Assembly: GCA_021464525.1 (NCBI GenBank)
Contig: JADRCO010000175.1
Coordinates: 1 to 45,557 of the forward strand
Direction of reading: 5' to 3'
Source: Rhizophagus sp. LPA8_4_AMF
Taxonomy: Eukaryota > Glomeromycota > Glomeromycetes > Glomerales > Glomeraceae
DNA: 45,557 nucleotides
Shown here in pieces: positions 1 through 10,083 of the stretch. Each line of letters starts with the position of its first letter. Position 1 is the stretch's first letter. The position numbers and the translations under genes were made by a program. The notes beneath the pieces were generated by a model. It was not told the DNA's origin. It did not search any database and saw nothing but the letters and a program-made list of their open reading frames with translations.

Positions 1-832
1 GAAATCTGCTTTTGCAGTATTGCGCAGATTTTTGTCAAAATTGCATAAAAAAAAGTGGCAATCTGCTAAAATCACAGATCTCTGCAGATCTGAACCAAAA
101 AAAATTTGCCGATTGATCTATATGTGATTTTGTATAAAAAAAAATAGTTTTTCAAGTAGAAATAAGATAAAAAATAGGATATATATATACTGATTATTAT
201 ACAGATGATTTGACTTATCTGATCACATATCCACTGATCTTTAAAATTGGACTGAATTTGCATTAGAGCATAAAGTAGATATCTAATAACCTGATATAGG
301 AATATATAGGTTATATAATGGTAATAAGATTATAATATTTAGATTATATGATGGTAGTTAGATTATATTCTTTAGATTATATGGTGGTATTTATAATATA
401 TAGTGATATTCAGATTATAGTGATAATTAGATTATATAGTATTATTTAGATTATATAGTAGTACGATTGAAGATACAATAAATTATCAACTAAATTTTTC
501 AAACTAAATTAAAAATGTATTAAAAATTTTTTTAATACATATATCTAAAATATCTCAACATATTTTGAAAGTCTATGATTAGATCTACAAATCAATGTAG
601 AGATTATTCTATTAGAGTGCATCTATTAAAAGTTATTGAGATTTAAAGTTTATAAGTAGCCTTATTTTTTTTCCAATTTGAAATATGCAATTTTGGTTAG
701 AATTATCATATTTCATGGTAATTCTAGTAAAACATATGATCACCAATTTTTTGCATATCAAATATATATAGTTAGAATCATCATAAGACAATTAGAACAT
801 GCATTAGATTCAGTTTCCTTAAATCATATACT
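1..832. other. AT-rich intergenic sequence, no gene seen
   Basis: No reading frame here looks like a gene. The first 110 bases contain repeated GCAGATY words. Bases 300-470 carry a degenerate tandem repeat, listed separately. The remainder is A/T-rich sequence without recognised signals. Confidence 0.6.
300..470. repeat. Degenerate tandem repeat, TTTAGATTATATRRTRGTA-like units
   Basis: Six to seven imperfect copies of a roughly 20-30 nt unit built around AGATTATAT follow one another. Spacing and sequence vary, so this is an old, diverged minisatellite rather than a fresh expansion. Confidence 0.55.
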
Positions 833-834
833 TA

Positions 835-1243
835 AAGATGTGATATGTAATTGGTAATTACTACTTGTGTCGAGGTAGTAATGGTTGCAACCTATTACTA
901 TCTTAAAGTCAAAAAGTGTTGTATATAGGTTGTAATTATTAAACCATTTTAGCCAAATTATAATTCCGGCCGGAATTATAATAAATTTCCTTTTTTAGTC
1001 ATTAAAAATTAGATTGTATCACTAGTTGTAGATCATTTCCTTTTTGGACTAACAAAAGGCGATTTTACAAATTTTTATTTTGAAGTCTTATGTAACTATA
1101 ATGTCCAAAAAAGGAAATTTTGTATAATTCTGGTAATTCCGGCCAGAATTATAAGTGTCGTAATTACAACCAAAAGTGTTGTATATGTGTTGTAATGGTT
1201 GCAATATTACAACCTTTAATAAAACAATTACATATCACATCTT
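835..1243. mobile_element. 409-bp MITE-like element with TA target duplication
   Basis: Both ends carry the same 19-bp inverted repeat AAGATGTGATATGTAATTG, and TA dinucleotides flank the element (833-834 and 1244-1245). That is the target duplication expected of Tc1/mariner-type insertion. There is no transposase coding capacity, so it would be non-autonomous. Inside lies a second inverted repeat (about 955-1154) with TTATAATTCCGGCCGG-type ends, which looks like a nested foldback element. The superfamily is inferred only from the TA and needs other copies to confirm. Confidence 0.6.
955..1154. repeat. Nested ~200-bp foldback with GGCCGGAATTATA ends
   Basis: The left arm has a palindromic AATTCCGGCCGGAATT core followed by AAATTTCCTTTTTT. 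The right arm, read in reverse complement, gives the same order: TTATAATTCTGGCCGG, then AAATTTCCTTTTTTGGACATT. A second copy of similar size is at 25010-25202. Confidence 0.6.
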
Positions 1244-1930
1244 TACATATACTTAAATATACATGAAAATCCACAAATTTTATGGAATAATATTATTATA
1301 TAAAGGACTGGCAGGTATGCAGGCTGATTATGTATTAAAAAAATATAAATTATATCAAGCTATTTCAGATTTTATTTTTGAAAATATTAATAAACTAAAT
1401 AAAGCTTTGCCCAGAATTATGTTAACTCTAGTTAGATTTACAATGTCATGTGATTTTTTAACCAATCAAAATTAAATATTATGTTAATCACATGATTTTT
1501 TAAATTTGTTAATTTGAAATATGGTAATGATTTATTGTATTTCCCACTATACTATAATCTAATCTAAGTGGAATACCACTATATAATATGACCATATTAT
1601 ATGATGGTATTCCACTGATTCTTATATTAAATTTTTTTATAGATTTTATTAATATTGTTTATTTTGAAATATAAAAACAAAAATAAAAATAGTTTTTTTA
1701 AGTATCTGATTTTTATTTATCATCACATTATCTTTTAAAAATTGTATTTACAAAAAGTATCTAGTTATGTAACTGATCAACTAATCATTAAATCATTCTG
1801 TATAACAATCTATTTTTCATAAATATACTATCTAATATGAGTAATATCTTAAAAAAATTGTTATCCTTTTTACCAAATTTTTGAAGCTACATGATACTGT
1901 CTACTATTATTTTTTTTAAAACCAATAATT
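1244..1930. other. Intergenic sequence upstream of the SAM/kinase gene
   Basis: A 70-codon open frame at 1263-1475 directly abuts the MITE and has no recognisable motif, so I do not call it a gene. A 48-bp hairpin lies at 1568-1615. The last 60 bases before the next start codon are T-rich, as expected of a promoter/5' leader. Confidence 0.5.
1568..1615. repeat. Near-perfect 48-bp palindrome
   Basis: GTGGAATACCACTATATAATATG is mirrored (shown here in part) by its near-exact complement ending in GGTATTCCAC, with essentially no loop. It may be the remnant of a foldback element; nothing suggests a terminator role. Confidence 0.5.
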
Positions 1931-3660
1931 ATGTCTACTACTTTTACTGATCCTTCATTTGAAGATGTAAAAGGATATAATACAGAACAACTTAGCACTT
2001 TTTTAGAAAGAAAGAACTTAAATCTTAATAAGAATGTATTTACAATTTTTCATCAACAAAATATTAATGGTTTTGCTTTTGTCAATATGACTTATAAACA
2101 GCTTATAAGCTTTTTAACTTCTGGAAGTGCTACAAAACTTGAAAGGGTAATCAAGGAGTTGAATAAACAGAGTAGGTTTTATAACTTTGTGTGTTATTTA
2201 AACAGATCTCTTTTTAGTTAGTTGTTTTGTAATATTTTTTAATCCAGTTTTTTTTTTGTTTTTTTTTAGGGCTTTTAAATTTAGAAGAATATCTATCATA
2301 TACTCTTCCATATATCACATATTCTCCATATGGTATTAGTGATACATCTTCTATAAAGGTATCAGAAGATCTTCTGGATGAAGTAAGACTTTGGGATGGT
2401 TTTTTTGATGATGTAAATAGTCATAAATTTGATCAAGAAAAAAAATTTGAAAGACCAACATTTAAAGCAGATTTTGTTAAGACAAATGAAGAAATTGTAC
2501 AGCAAGTTTTTAATGTAAATGTTTGTAAGATATTAAATTATGTTTTGCAAGATGTACAATTTGTGATGCAAAGTGCTGGAAGTACATACAATCCAGATTA
2601 TTGTTGCCACCTCAAAGCTGGTGATGTATTGCTTTATACAATTAAGATTAAGAGATTTAACGTTTTAGTCACTAATGAGCAGAAAATACATGACCTTTAC
2701 AATACAAAAGATGGACAAGAACTTACATCAAAAATAAGACAGATCATTCAGCAACTATATAACTATATGGTAAAAAGTGAAACAAAATATGGAGTACTTT
2801 CTACCTATAGCGATAATTGGTTTGTTAAAAGAAAACGTGGAATTCTATACATTTCAGAGGCTGTTAAATATGATTCAACACATCCATCAACCCTCAAGTC
2901 CTATGCATATCTGGTCAAATTAGCTATGGATGGTCCTTTTCTCCCTAATTCTAAAATCATTGAAAAAGCTGCTGATTCTACATATCCTCCTAGACGTGAT
3001 CATGATGATCATGATGATTCTAGCTCAAGTCATAATCCCTTCGAAAAAAGCGAACAATCATCCTCCAAACCATCCTCCAAACGATCATCTTCTGGACAAT
3101 CATATTCAAGTACATCAAAAAAACGAAGGCAAGTAAAACAAAAAATGATAGCACAGAGATTCCAATATGGAGACTTTAAGTATAAAAGTATATTAAGTGC
3201 TGGAGGAAATAAGAAGGTACTTGAGTGTGAATTCCGTGGAAAGACAATTGCCTTGAAATCTACTGATCTAACAAAAAATCCTAAACGTCTGGACGAATTT
3301 CTGAGTGAAGTTGAAATTTATAAAGTTCTTGCTAAACTTCAAGGTATATATATTCCCGAATTGTTGTTTTATGGCGATTTGGCAAATGGAATGAGTTATG
3401 TTATGGGAATGCCGATTGTTGGTACTACATTGGATCATCATAGGATAAATAGACGGCTAAAAAATAGAGCTATCGCGGCATTAAGAAAAGTTCATAAGTA
3501 TAATGTTCTTCACAACGATATTCGTAAGGAAAACATCTTGATCGATGAAAACGGATATGTGTATTTGATTGATTTTGGATTGTCAATTCGAACTGATGAT
3601 GAGAATATGTTTCGTGAAGAGGAAGCTCAATTAGACCAATTATTAGAAAATCATATGTAA
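1931..3660 (+). CDS. SAM-like / PD-(D/E)xK nuclease-like / protein kinase composite (Crinkler-RHS type)
   Basis: Two exons (1931-2171 and 2270-3660) encode 543 aa; the 98-nt intron runs from GTAGGT to TTTTAG. Residues about 10-80 resemble a SAM domain. Residues about 165-300 match the restriction-endonuclease-like region common in Rhizophagus composites: Pro-Asp at 189-190, IKIKR at 205-209, then the conserved QQLYNYM and YGVLSTYSDNWF blocks. A His/Asp- and Ser-rich linker with a basic cluster SKKRR (possible nuclear signal) leads to a C-terminal kinase with a Gly-rich loop, IALK, HNDIRKEN (495-502) and DFG (515). The kinase therefore keeps its catalytic residues, while the nuclease ExK motif reads KIK, so the Glu is missing. 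Crinkler-RHS effectors often pair REase-like and kinase domains. Cellular role, secretion and host targeting are unknown; no signal peptide is seen. Confidence 0.85.
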
Positions 3661-4782
3661 AATATTTACCATGAAGTAATGTTATCATGCATCAAAAATG
3701 TTATCATGCTTTATACTATTAATAATAAAATAATGCTATATTATCAGTTATGCAAAAAACCAAAAACAAATATGAGGCGCGTAGCATGGGTGTTTTTGAG
3801 TTGTGTAATAAATTCTTGTATTTACATTTTTATGTATTGTATGTATTGCTATTTCCTGCAACAATTTGTTTATTATATAAAGTATTACCAAATGTATATG
3901 ATAGAATCACATGTATGACAGTATGAGTATGAGGATCAGTTTTTTCATTACATTCTTATAAATATATTTACAATGCAATATGGCTCTTATAAATTCTCCG
4001 GTTTGCTTGTAATTGCAATATCCCTATTACTCTTCATTCTCGTCTTAATAAAAATGAATTCAGATTTAGAAGAGTATCTAGCTAAATCGGCTATAAATCG
4101 ATAGTGAACATTATAACTCTTAAGCACGCTATAATCGAGTATTTTTTATTAACTCATCAGATGAAACCAATAAACCAAGAATATCTTCGGTCTTCTCTTT
4201 TCTTTGTCTTCTTTGTTTTCGATTATTGAGAGGCACTGCATTACTTTACTATATAAATCACGTGATTATGACGTGATCTTGACCATTTCGACTTGGCTAT
4301 TTAAACTGTGGCATAAAAACAATTATCATAGAAATTCGAAATTTCATTTATTTATATTACGTACCTTATTTTTATAGTATTCTATCAAAATATAATAATT
4401 GCCACGCAAGTGGCAGAATCTTTTTGTTATATTACACGGAATTTTTATGGAATTTTTGTAGAATCCATCCGAAATTTCATATTTTATTTATTGCCATTTA
4501 TCAAAATTATAAATTTTCACTTTTTTAACCCATAATATTACTTAAAATTCTTATATTAAATGAACCGGAAATGTGTAGCACAATTGCTCTATCATTTTAA
4601 ATGAGAAAGTATATCACATGATGCTTACTCCTTTAGTGCTTTTCTTGTTTTGATAACTTTTTATTACGTGTAACTGTATATGTTACGATTAATTTTTTTG
4701 ATTGTTACCATAAATTGAGGAAAATCCGATAATTTATTTCCTTTTCTTAGAGACACTTTTACTCTCTTTTCAAAACACACGA
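3661..4782. other. Intergenic region between two kinase genes
   Basis: No supported coding sequence. It holds a small hairpin at 4401-4414 (GCCAC-GCAA-GTGGC) that resembles the loop of the foldback at 45399-45541. The last 150 bases should contain the promoter of the next gene, but I see no clear TATA box. Confidence 0.5.
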
Positions 4783-6153
4783 ATGAATAAAAATTTCGGA
4801 TACTGCAAAGAGTGCAAGGAGAAAAACACAGGCTTAAAATGGTGTCGAAGCTGCAACGCCAAACGCTTGGAAGCCGAATTCTCAAGTTGGACAAGTAGTA
4901 ATGAAGAACTCGACAAGTTTCTTAGAGAAACTCAGCTCACTGCAAGGTGTTGGCAAGAAGTATTTGAGTGGATTCCTTATACAAATATTACTGAAGTCGA
5001 GGAGGTTGGAAGAGGCGGTTACGGAATTATTTATAAATCAAAATGGGAGAAAGGATGTATCATAAAGTGGATGCCTAAAGAAAAGAAGTGGACGCGTTGG
5101 GGAACTGAACTTGTTGCTTTGAAATGTCTTTATGGAGGTTTTAGTGATTTTATGCATGAGGTAAGCGTTATGGACATATATATATATACATGATTATTAT
5201 GAATTATTATGATACGGATTGGACATCATCTCATTCATGAGGTTTAAATAATTCTTAGTTAAAAATACTTCACCAATATATGAAATTCAACCCTAATGGA
5301 TTTGAATGTTATGGAATTACACAAGATCCCTATACCCATAAGTATTTTATTGTTACAGATTATTATAAAAAAGGTGATTTGCGCCACTATTTTCGTTATC
5401 ATGGTCGTAATCTTAGTTGGTCAAAGAAGCTGGACATGCTTTTGCAACTTGCTCGGGATCTCCGAAATATCCACAATGCCAACCTTGTACACAAAGATCT
5501 CCATAGTGGAAATCTGCTTGTTGATACTATTACATGCATTTCTGACTTGGGGCAGTCTCAGGATGTTGGAACTTTACAAACTTCTACCGAAGTGAACGGT
5601 GTGATGCCATACGTTGCTCCCGAAGTATTATGCGTACGACCATACACTAAAGCCGCAGATGTATACAGTTTTGGAATGATTATGTGGGAATTCACCTCTT
5701 TTCAATTGCCATTTTCCGAACGTCCACATGATATTAATTTAGCATTTAGTATTTGTGATGGTTTACGCCCAAAGCCTATTGAGGGAACACCACCCTGCTA
5801 CATAGAACTAACGCAACAATGTTGGAATTCTGATCCAAAAAAACGTCCTACGGCAGAATACATAGTAAATATATTGCAAGACTGGTTCGAAGGTTCAAAT
5901 GAGAACATTTCGAATCAATTTAAAATCGCTGACGAATTTAATTCAGTTAATCCCGTACGAGAAAATTCACAACCACTTCACAAATCGGCCATTTATACTA
6001 GTCGCCTTTTACCAACTATTCCTATTGTCAATAGTATGTTTTGGAATTATGCATTTAAAAACAATTGTTTTACGTGTAATTTTAATTTCCTATTTTTCTT
6101 TTAAAGATTACAGTACGCGTCAATTCGATTTTATACTACCTGACGAAAATTAA
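4783..6153 (+). CDS. TKL-family protein kinase with N-terminal CxxC pair
   Basis: Three exons (4783-5160, 5259-6033, 6107-6153) give 399 aa. The N-terminus has CxxC-x9-CxxC (C8, C11, C21, C24), a likely zinc-binding knuckle. The kinase domain follows: Gly loop GRGGYG (76-81), VALK with Lys114, HKDLHSGN (His204, Asp206), DLG (222-224) and APE (246-248), so it should be active. The arrangement EWIPY, GITQDP, HSGN, SDLG, PYVAPEV, AADVYSFGM is typical of the hugely expanded Rhizophagus kinase family. The third exon is short but is supported because the spliced tail NYSTRQFDF matches the usual C-terminal end of that family. Without this splice the frame would continue into a Phe-rich intron translation and stop at 6104. 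Substrate and pathway are unknown. Confidence 0.9.
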
Positions 6154-6318
6154 ATTTTATGTTACAAATTGTTAAATTTACAAAGTCTCGGAGGAATGAA
6201 CATTAACCTGTAAGTTATGTATAACATTAATATATTTGATTTTGCTGAATTTCTGACCGGGTTTATTTGTTTATTATAGTAAACTTAACATAGTCTAAAT
6301 AAATTCTTTCCTAGTATA

Positions 6319-6322
<4 letters not shown>

Positions 6323-6349
<27 letters not shown>
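6323..6349. repeat. (AT)n microsatellite
   Basis: About thirteen uninterrupted AT units lie in the 296-bp gap between the convergent kinase and hydrolase genes. It could serve as a length-polymorphic marker; no function is implied. Confidence 0.9.
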
Positions 6350-6354
<5 letters not shown>

Positions 6355-6449
6355 TATAAATACACTCACTATATGTCGTATCAAGCTCTATACTTATTCG
6401 ATAAATGTTTGAATGTCCCCATAATAAATTGATTTCAATCCAGGATTTT

Positions 6450-7523
6450 TTAATTAACACGTTTGTCAAGCCATTCAATAACCTCGGTAACAGTAACGAT
6501 TTTGGCCACTCCATATTCCAAGTTGAGCAAGGTAGCCTTTTTTTAGGAAGAAATTTATTAATAATTCATTGAACTTAGTAAAGAATGATAATTTAAGCTC
6601 TACCTTGTGCATCTCTTCGTTCTCTGTGACAGTTGCATCTTTAAGGAAAACAATGTTATAATCCTGATCAAATCCACCTATAAAATTTGTAGAATATTGA
6701 TATGAATGATATGATCAAATAAATTTTCGTCTTTCGCTTTGTATAATTATATACATCCATAATCATCCTAAGCTCGATATTAATTCGCACATAATGAGTT
6801 AATCTCCTATATATATAATTTCCTTGCAATATACTCACTTCTGGCAGTTGCTTCACAACACAAATTTGTTTCTGCACCAGAAATTATGAGTGTTTCAATA
6901 CCAAGAGAAGTGAGTATAGAACCAAGTTCGGTACGATAAAAAGCATCATAGCGTGTCTTGTTTTTAATAACGAAGTCAAGAACATCAATTGAGGTTGAAG
7001 ACCGCTAATAAAGAAATTAATATCAATTGTTAAAATTTTACCAGGAGGTTTAGAGGTCTATTTGAAGATATGTCATTGTTGTAATTTTTTTAAAAAATTA
7101 AGCACTAACCGAAATGAAAGGTTGTAATTCTCTCAAAATTTTCCATTCTTCAGAGCCCCATTTGATACTACCATCTCCCCACTTAAAAACATGAATTGTT
7201 ATTCCAAGTAATCAATTAAAACGAAGAAACGATAAATCACATACCCATCGTCCCACAGCACCTCCATCAAACTTGAGATTTCTGTGACCGTGTTGGGTCC
7301 AAAAAACGGGAATGTCTTTTTCGTGACAAGTTTTGACAATTGATTTCACGCTTGAAATAATATCGATAACCTCTTCACGAAGTGATTCCTATCAAGAAAA
7401 GATTTAAGGGGTTATTTGAATAATTTTTTAAATAAAGAATTTAGAATATTTACTATTACTCACTTGCATATCAATGACTAACAGAGCAACTGTTTTGGGT
7501 TCGTAAGGAATGGATGTCGCCAT
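6450..7523 (-). CDS. Isochorismatase-family cysteine hydrolase
   Basis: Six exons (7464-7523, 7245-7388, 7110-7181, 6839-7004, 6604-6677, 6450-6536) join in frame to 200 aa, the usual size for this family. It starts MATSIPYEPK and reaches VALLVIDMQ, whose Asp is the first catalytic residue. The Lys of KTRYDAF and the Cys of GAETNLCCEATAR complete the Asp-Lys-Cys triad. FWTQHGH and GRW in the second exon also fit. Members hydrolyse amides or vinyl ethers (nicotinamide, N-carbamoyl compounds, isochorismate); nothing in the sequence fixes the substrate. There is no targeting signal, so it is probably cytosolic. The gene converges on the upstream kinase gene. Confidence 0.9.
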
Positions 7524-8041
7524 GGTGAATGTAGCTTAAAATCTTAAACTACTGTATAGAGAAAGATGAATTAAACATTAAAAACAAAAACCCAAAGTAT
7601 TCATTCCAATCGGCAATCAGGCAATCACACTCCTGAAACGCGAGTGACGCGACACAAAATTACTAAAATTAGTCATTGGTAAAGAAGCAAGAAAAATCAC
7701 GTGATATTTGTAATACGAATTTGTGAAATCAGTATTCATATTATAATTATAATGAATTAATATAAGTTTTTTATATATAAATAAAATATTGACCGGTTAA
7801 TTATCAAACCGGGTCTAACCTCTCAGTAAATCTGTCATGTAAATCACGTGACTATTTTGAAAATTTCTATTTGTCACGTACTGTATTAGTAAAGAGCTTA
7901 TAATAACAGATTTACTAGGAAATTAGAATTATAAAATGTTATAAAATATTATTTGTTAAAAAAAAGGGTATAATGATAATTTATTCAAATAAGTTACAAA
8001 TAAAGATACAAAAATTTACAATATAATCAAATTCTTATTGT
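7524..8041. other. Intergenic: hydrolase promoter and EF-hand gene 3' end
   Basis: About 520 bases separate the hydrolase start from the EF-hand stop, both on the minus strand. TCACGTGA-type E-box words occur near 7698 and 7846. No other feature is seen. Confidence 0.4.
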
Positions 8042-8907
8042 TTAATTATTTTCTTGAGTTTCTTGAGCTTCCTTTGCATCTTGAGGTATTTCAGATATCA
8101 ATTTTACCTTTGCAGCATGACTACAAAACTATATTTTTTATCACATTAAGAATTAGTTTCAATTATCTCTTTGAAAACCTTATTAACTTAATAATAATAG
8201 AAATTTCATTTACCTCATCAAAAAGAATATGACCTCCGCGGTTTGTATCAATCTCATCAAATTTTGCTTTAAGTTCTTTAGATGAATTTACTTTTATTCC
8301 CATAAGTTCATATCCCTTCTTAAATTCATTAAAATCAATACGTCTATCATTGTCTATATCAAGTTTCTTAAATATTTGAAATAGATTGTTGTAATAATGA
8401 AGAAGATCGATGAGGCGTCCGAATTCTTTGAAGTCAACAAAACCATCCTATCAAATTTTTTGCGTATTAGGAGAAATGTTAGATTTCAATATAAATAATA
8501 TAAGGAACTATAAGAGATCTATTAGACAAAACCTGTGAAGTATCGGCAGCTTTATAGGCTCTCATGATGGCAGGTTTATCTTCTGCAAGTTGTGGATAAA
8601 TTTCGATAACAGCTTTATCGATTTCAGCAAGGGACAAGATACCGTTACCGTTATAATCGAAGACATCAAAAATCTATGAAAATGAAAAGTCAATATTCTT
8701 AAATAATATTTTTAAAATAAAGTTATTTTAATAAATAATTACCCTTTTAATCTCAGCTTTGTCTAATTTATCGGTAGTGATAACTCCCTTCGTAATTTTG
8801 TTATTAGATCCTTTATTATCCGATTTTCCGGAATTTTTGTTAACTGATTTATTGTCCAATTTTCCGGCAGTTTTGATAGCTGCCTTCTTATCCAATTTTT
8901 CGGCCAT
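8042..8907 (-). CDS. Four-EF-hand calcium-binding protein, FCaBP/calflagin-like
   Basis: Four exons (8743-8907, 8533-8673, 8214-8447, 8042-8128) give 208 aa. A lysine/asparagine-rich N-terminal tail (about 55 aa, with repeated K-LDK/NKS words) precedes four EF-hand loops: 61-72 (DYNGNGILSLAE), 99-110 (DTSQDGFVDFKE, interrupted by an intron), 132-143 (DIDNDRRIDFNE, with Arg replacing the usual Gly) and 169-180 (DTNRGGHILFDE). The last loop with the following FC is the hallmark of the flagellar calcium-binding protein family, although Glomeromycotina have no flagella. Loops 1 and 2 look fully competent; loops 3 and 4 deviate. The N-terminus lacks the Gly needed for myristoylation. It probably acts as a soluble calcium sensor or buffer. 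Confidence 0.88.
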
Positions 8908-10083
8908 GTATAATCAATTAATTTGAGAGAATAAAATGTATGATATTATATTTGTATGATATGATATTTGGGGTATCCTCTCCTGCTACCATCTTTATAT
9001 ATACAGTATGTTATATGTAATGAGGCAAAAAATTATGCGCGCCACAAAAAAAATATGCATGGTACAATTCTAATTTAGGAATAAATGGATATGGTGTTTC
9101 ATTCGAGAGTATGTTTTTGATTGTTATATCCTGTTTTTTTTTAGTTCTGTGATGTTACAAATATGAAATATTTTTATATTTACTTTATTCGAATAGACGA
9201 ATATACATGATTAATTACGATTTTTATGTCGTGCTTCTTTAAATTCTGTAGTATTACAACATAGACTAAGAATACGTTGTTTAAGTATTTAACATTATCA
9301 TGGAATTAAGTGGAAAGAACCTTTGAGCCGAGGTTGAAATTTCGGGGGAAGCTAACCCGGGTTCACAAGTAAAACTGCTTTGATGGTCACAGCCACAAAT
9401 ATTAAAGAATTGATTAAAATTCCAAAATAATCTTAAAAAGATCGACATCACACATCATCATGCATTATTTAGAACTTCAATAACGAAAACTGAAAAATCT
9501 ATATTTAAAACACAAAGAAATTTCCTTGTTAAACGCGTACGTCGTTGAACATGATAGCCGAAACCGATTAAGGTATAATAATAAATTTTTTGAAATTATT
9601 AAAATTATTAAAGTTATTAGATCAATTGTGTTATTAGATCATTCTGATGAGATGAAATTGCCCCTCGCTCAATAATTAATTTGTAAAATAGGAGTTTTAT
9701 TTATTTCCTAATATATTATAATTTTTTTTTTTTTACACAAAAAAAAAGAAAAATTATATTTATTTATTATTAATTAATATTAAATTAATATTATATATTT
9801 TCTTCAGATTCATATTAATGTATGAAAAAATTTTCTTTTTCCCATCACTTTTCTCATTTTTTTGTTATATTTACAAAGGTTTAAAAAAAGTTTTTTTTTT
9901 CGGAAAAAAAAAATTTTCATGGATAATAATAAATAAACTTTTAAAAAAAAGGTAATATACTAAACAAAAGAAACCATCCCATATTTATATAATACATTAA
10001 ATAGTGACTAAAATTTTTATTATTACTATCTTCATGTAATAATGTACATTAGTCGTACATTAAATTAGTCTTGTACTTTTATT
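8908..10083. other. Intergenic region with A/T runs
   Basis: No coding sequence supported. Bases 9300-9400 are slightly less AT-rich and contain the palindrome AACCCGGGTT. Bases 9700-9950 are long homopolymeric A and T tracts, probably the 3' flank of the transporter gene. Confidence 0.5.

Noticed and set aside
72..263. Minus-strand 63-codon open frame
   Set aside because: Ile/Tyr/Phe-rich translation of AT-rich repeat sequence.
1263..1475. 70-codon open frame next to the MITE
   Set aside because: No recognised motif, no splice or promoter support, and it begins right at the transposon edge; composition is close to background.
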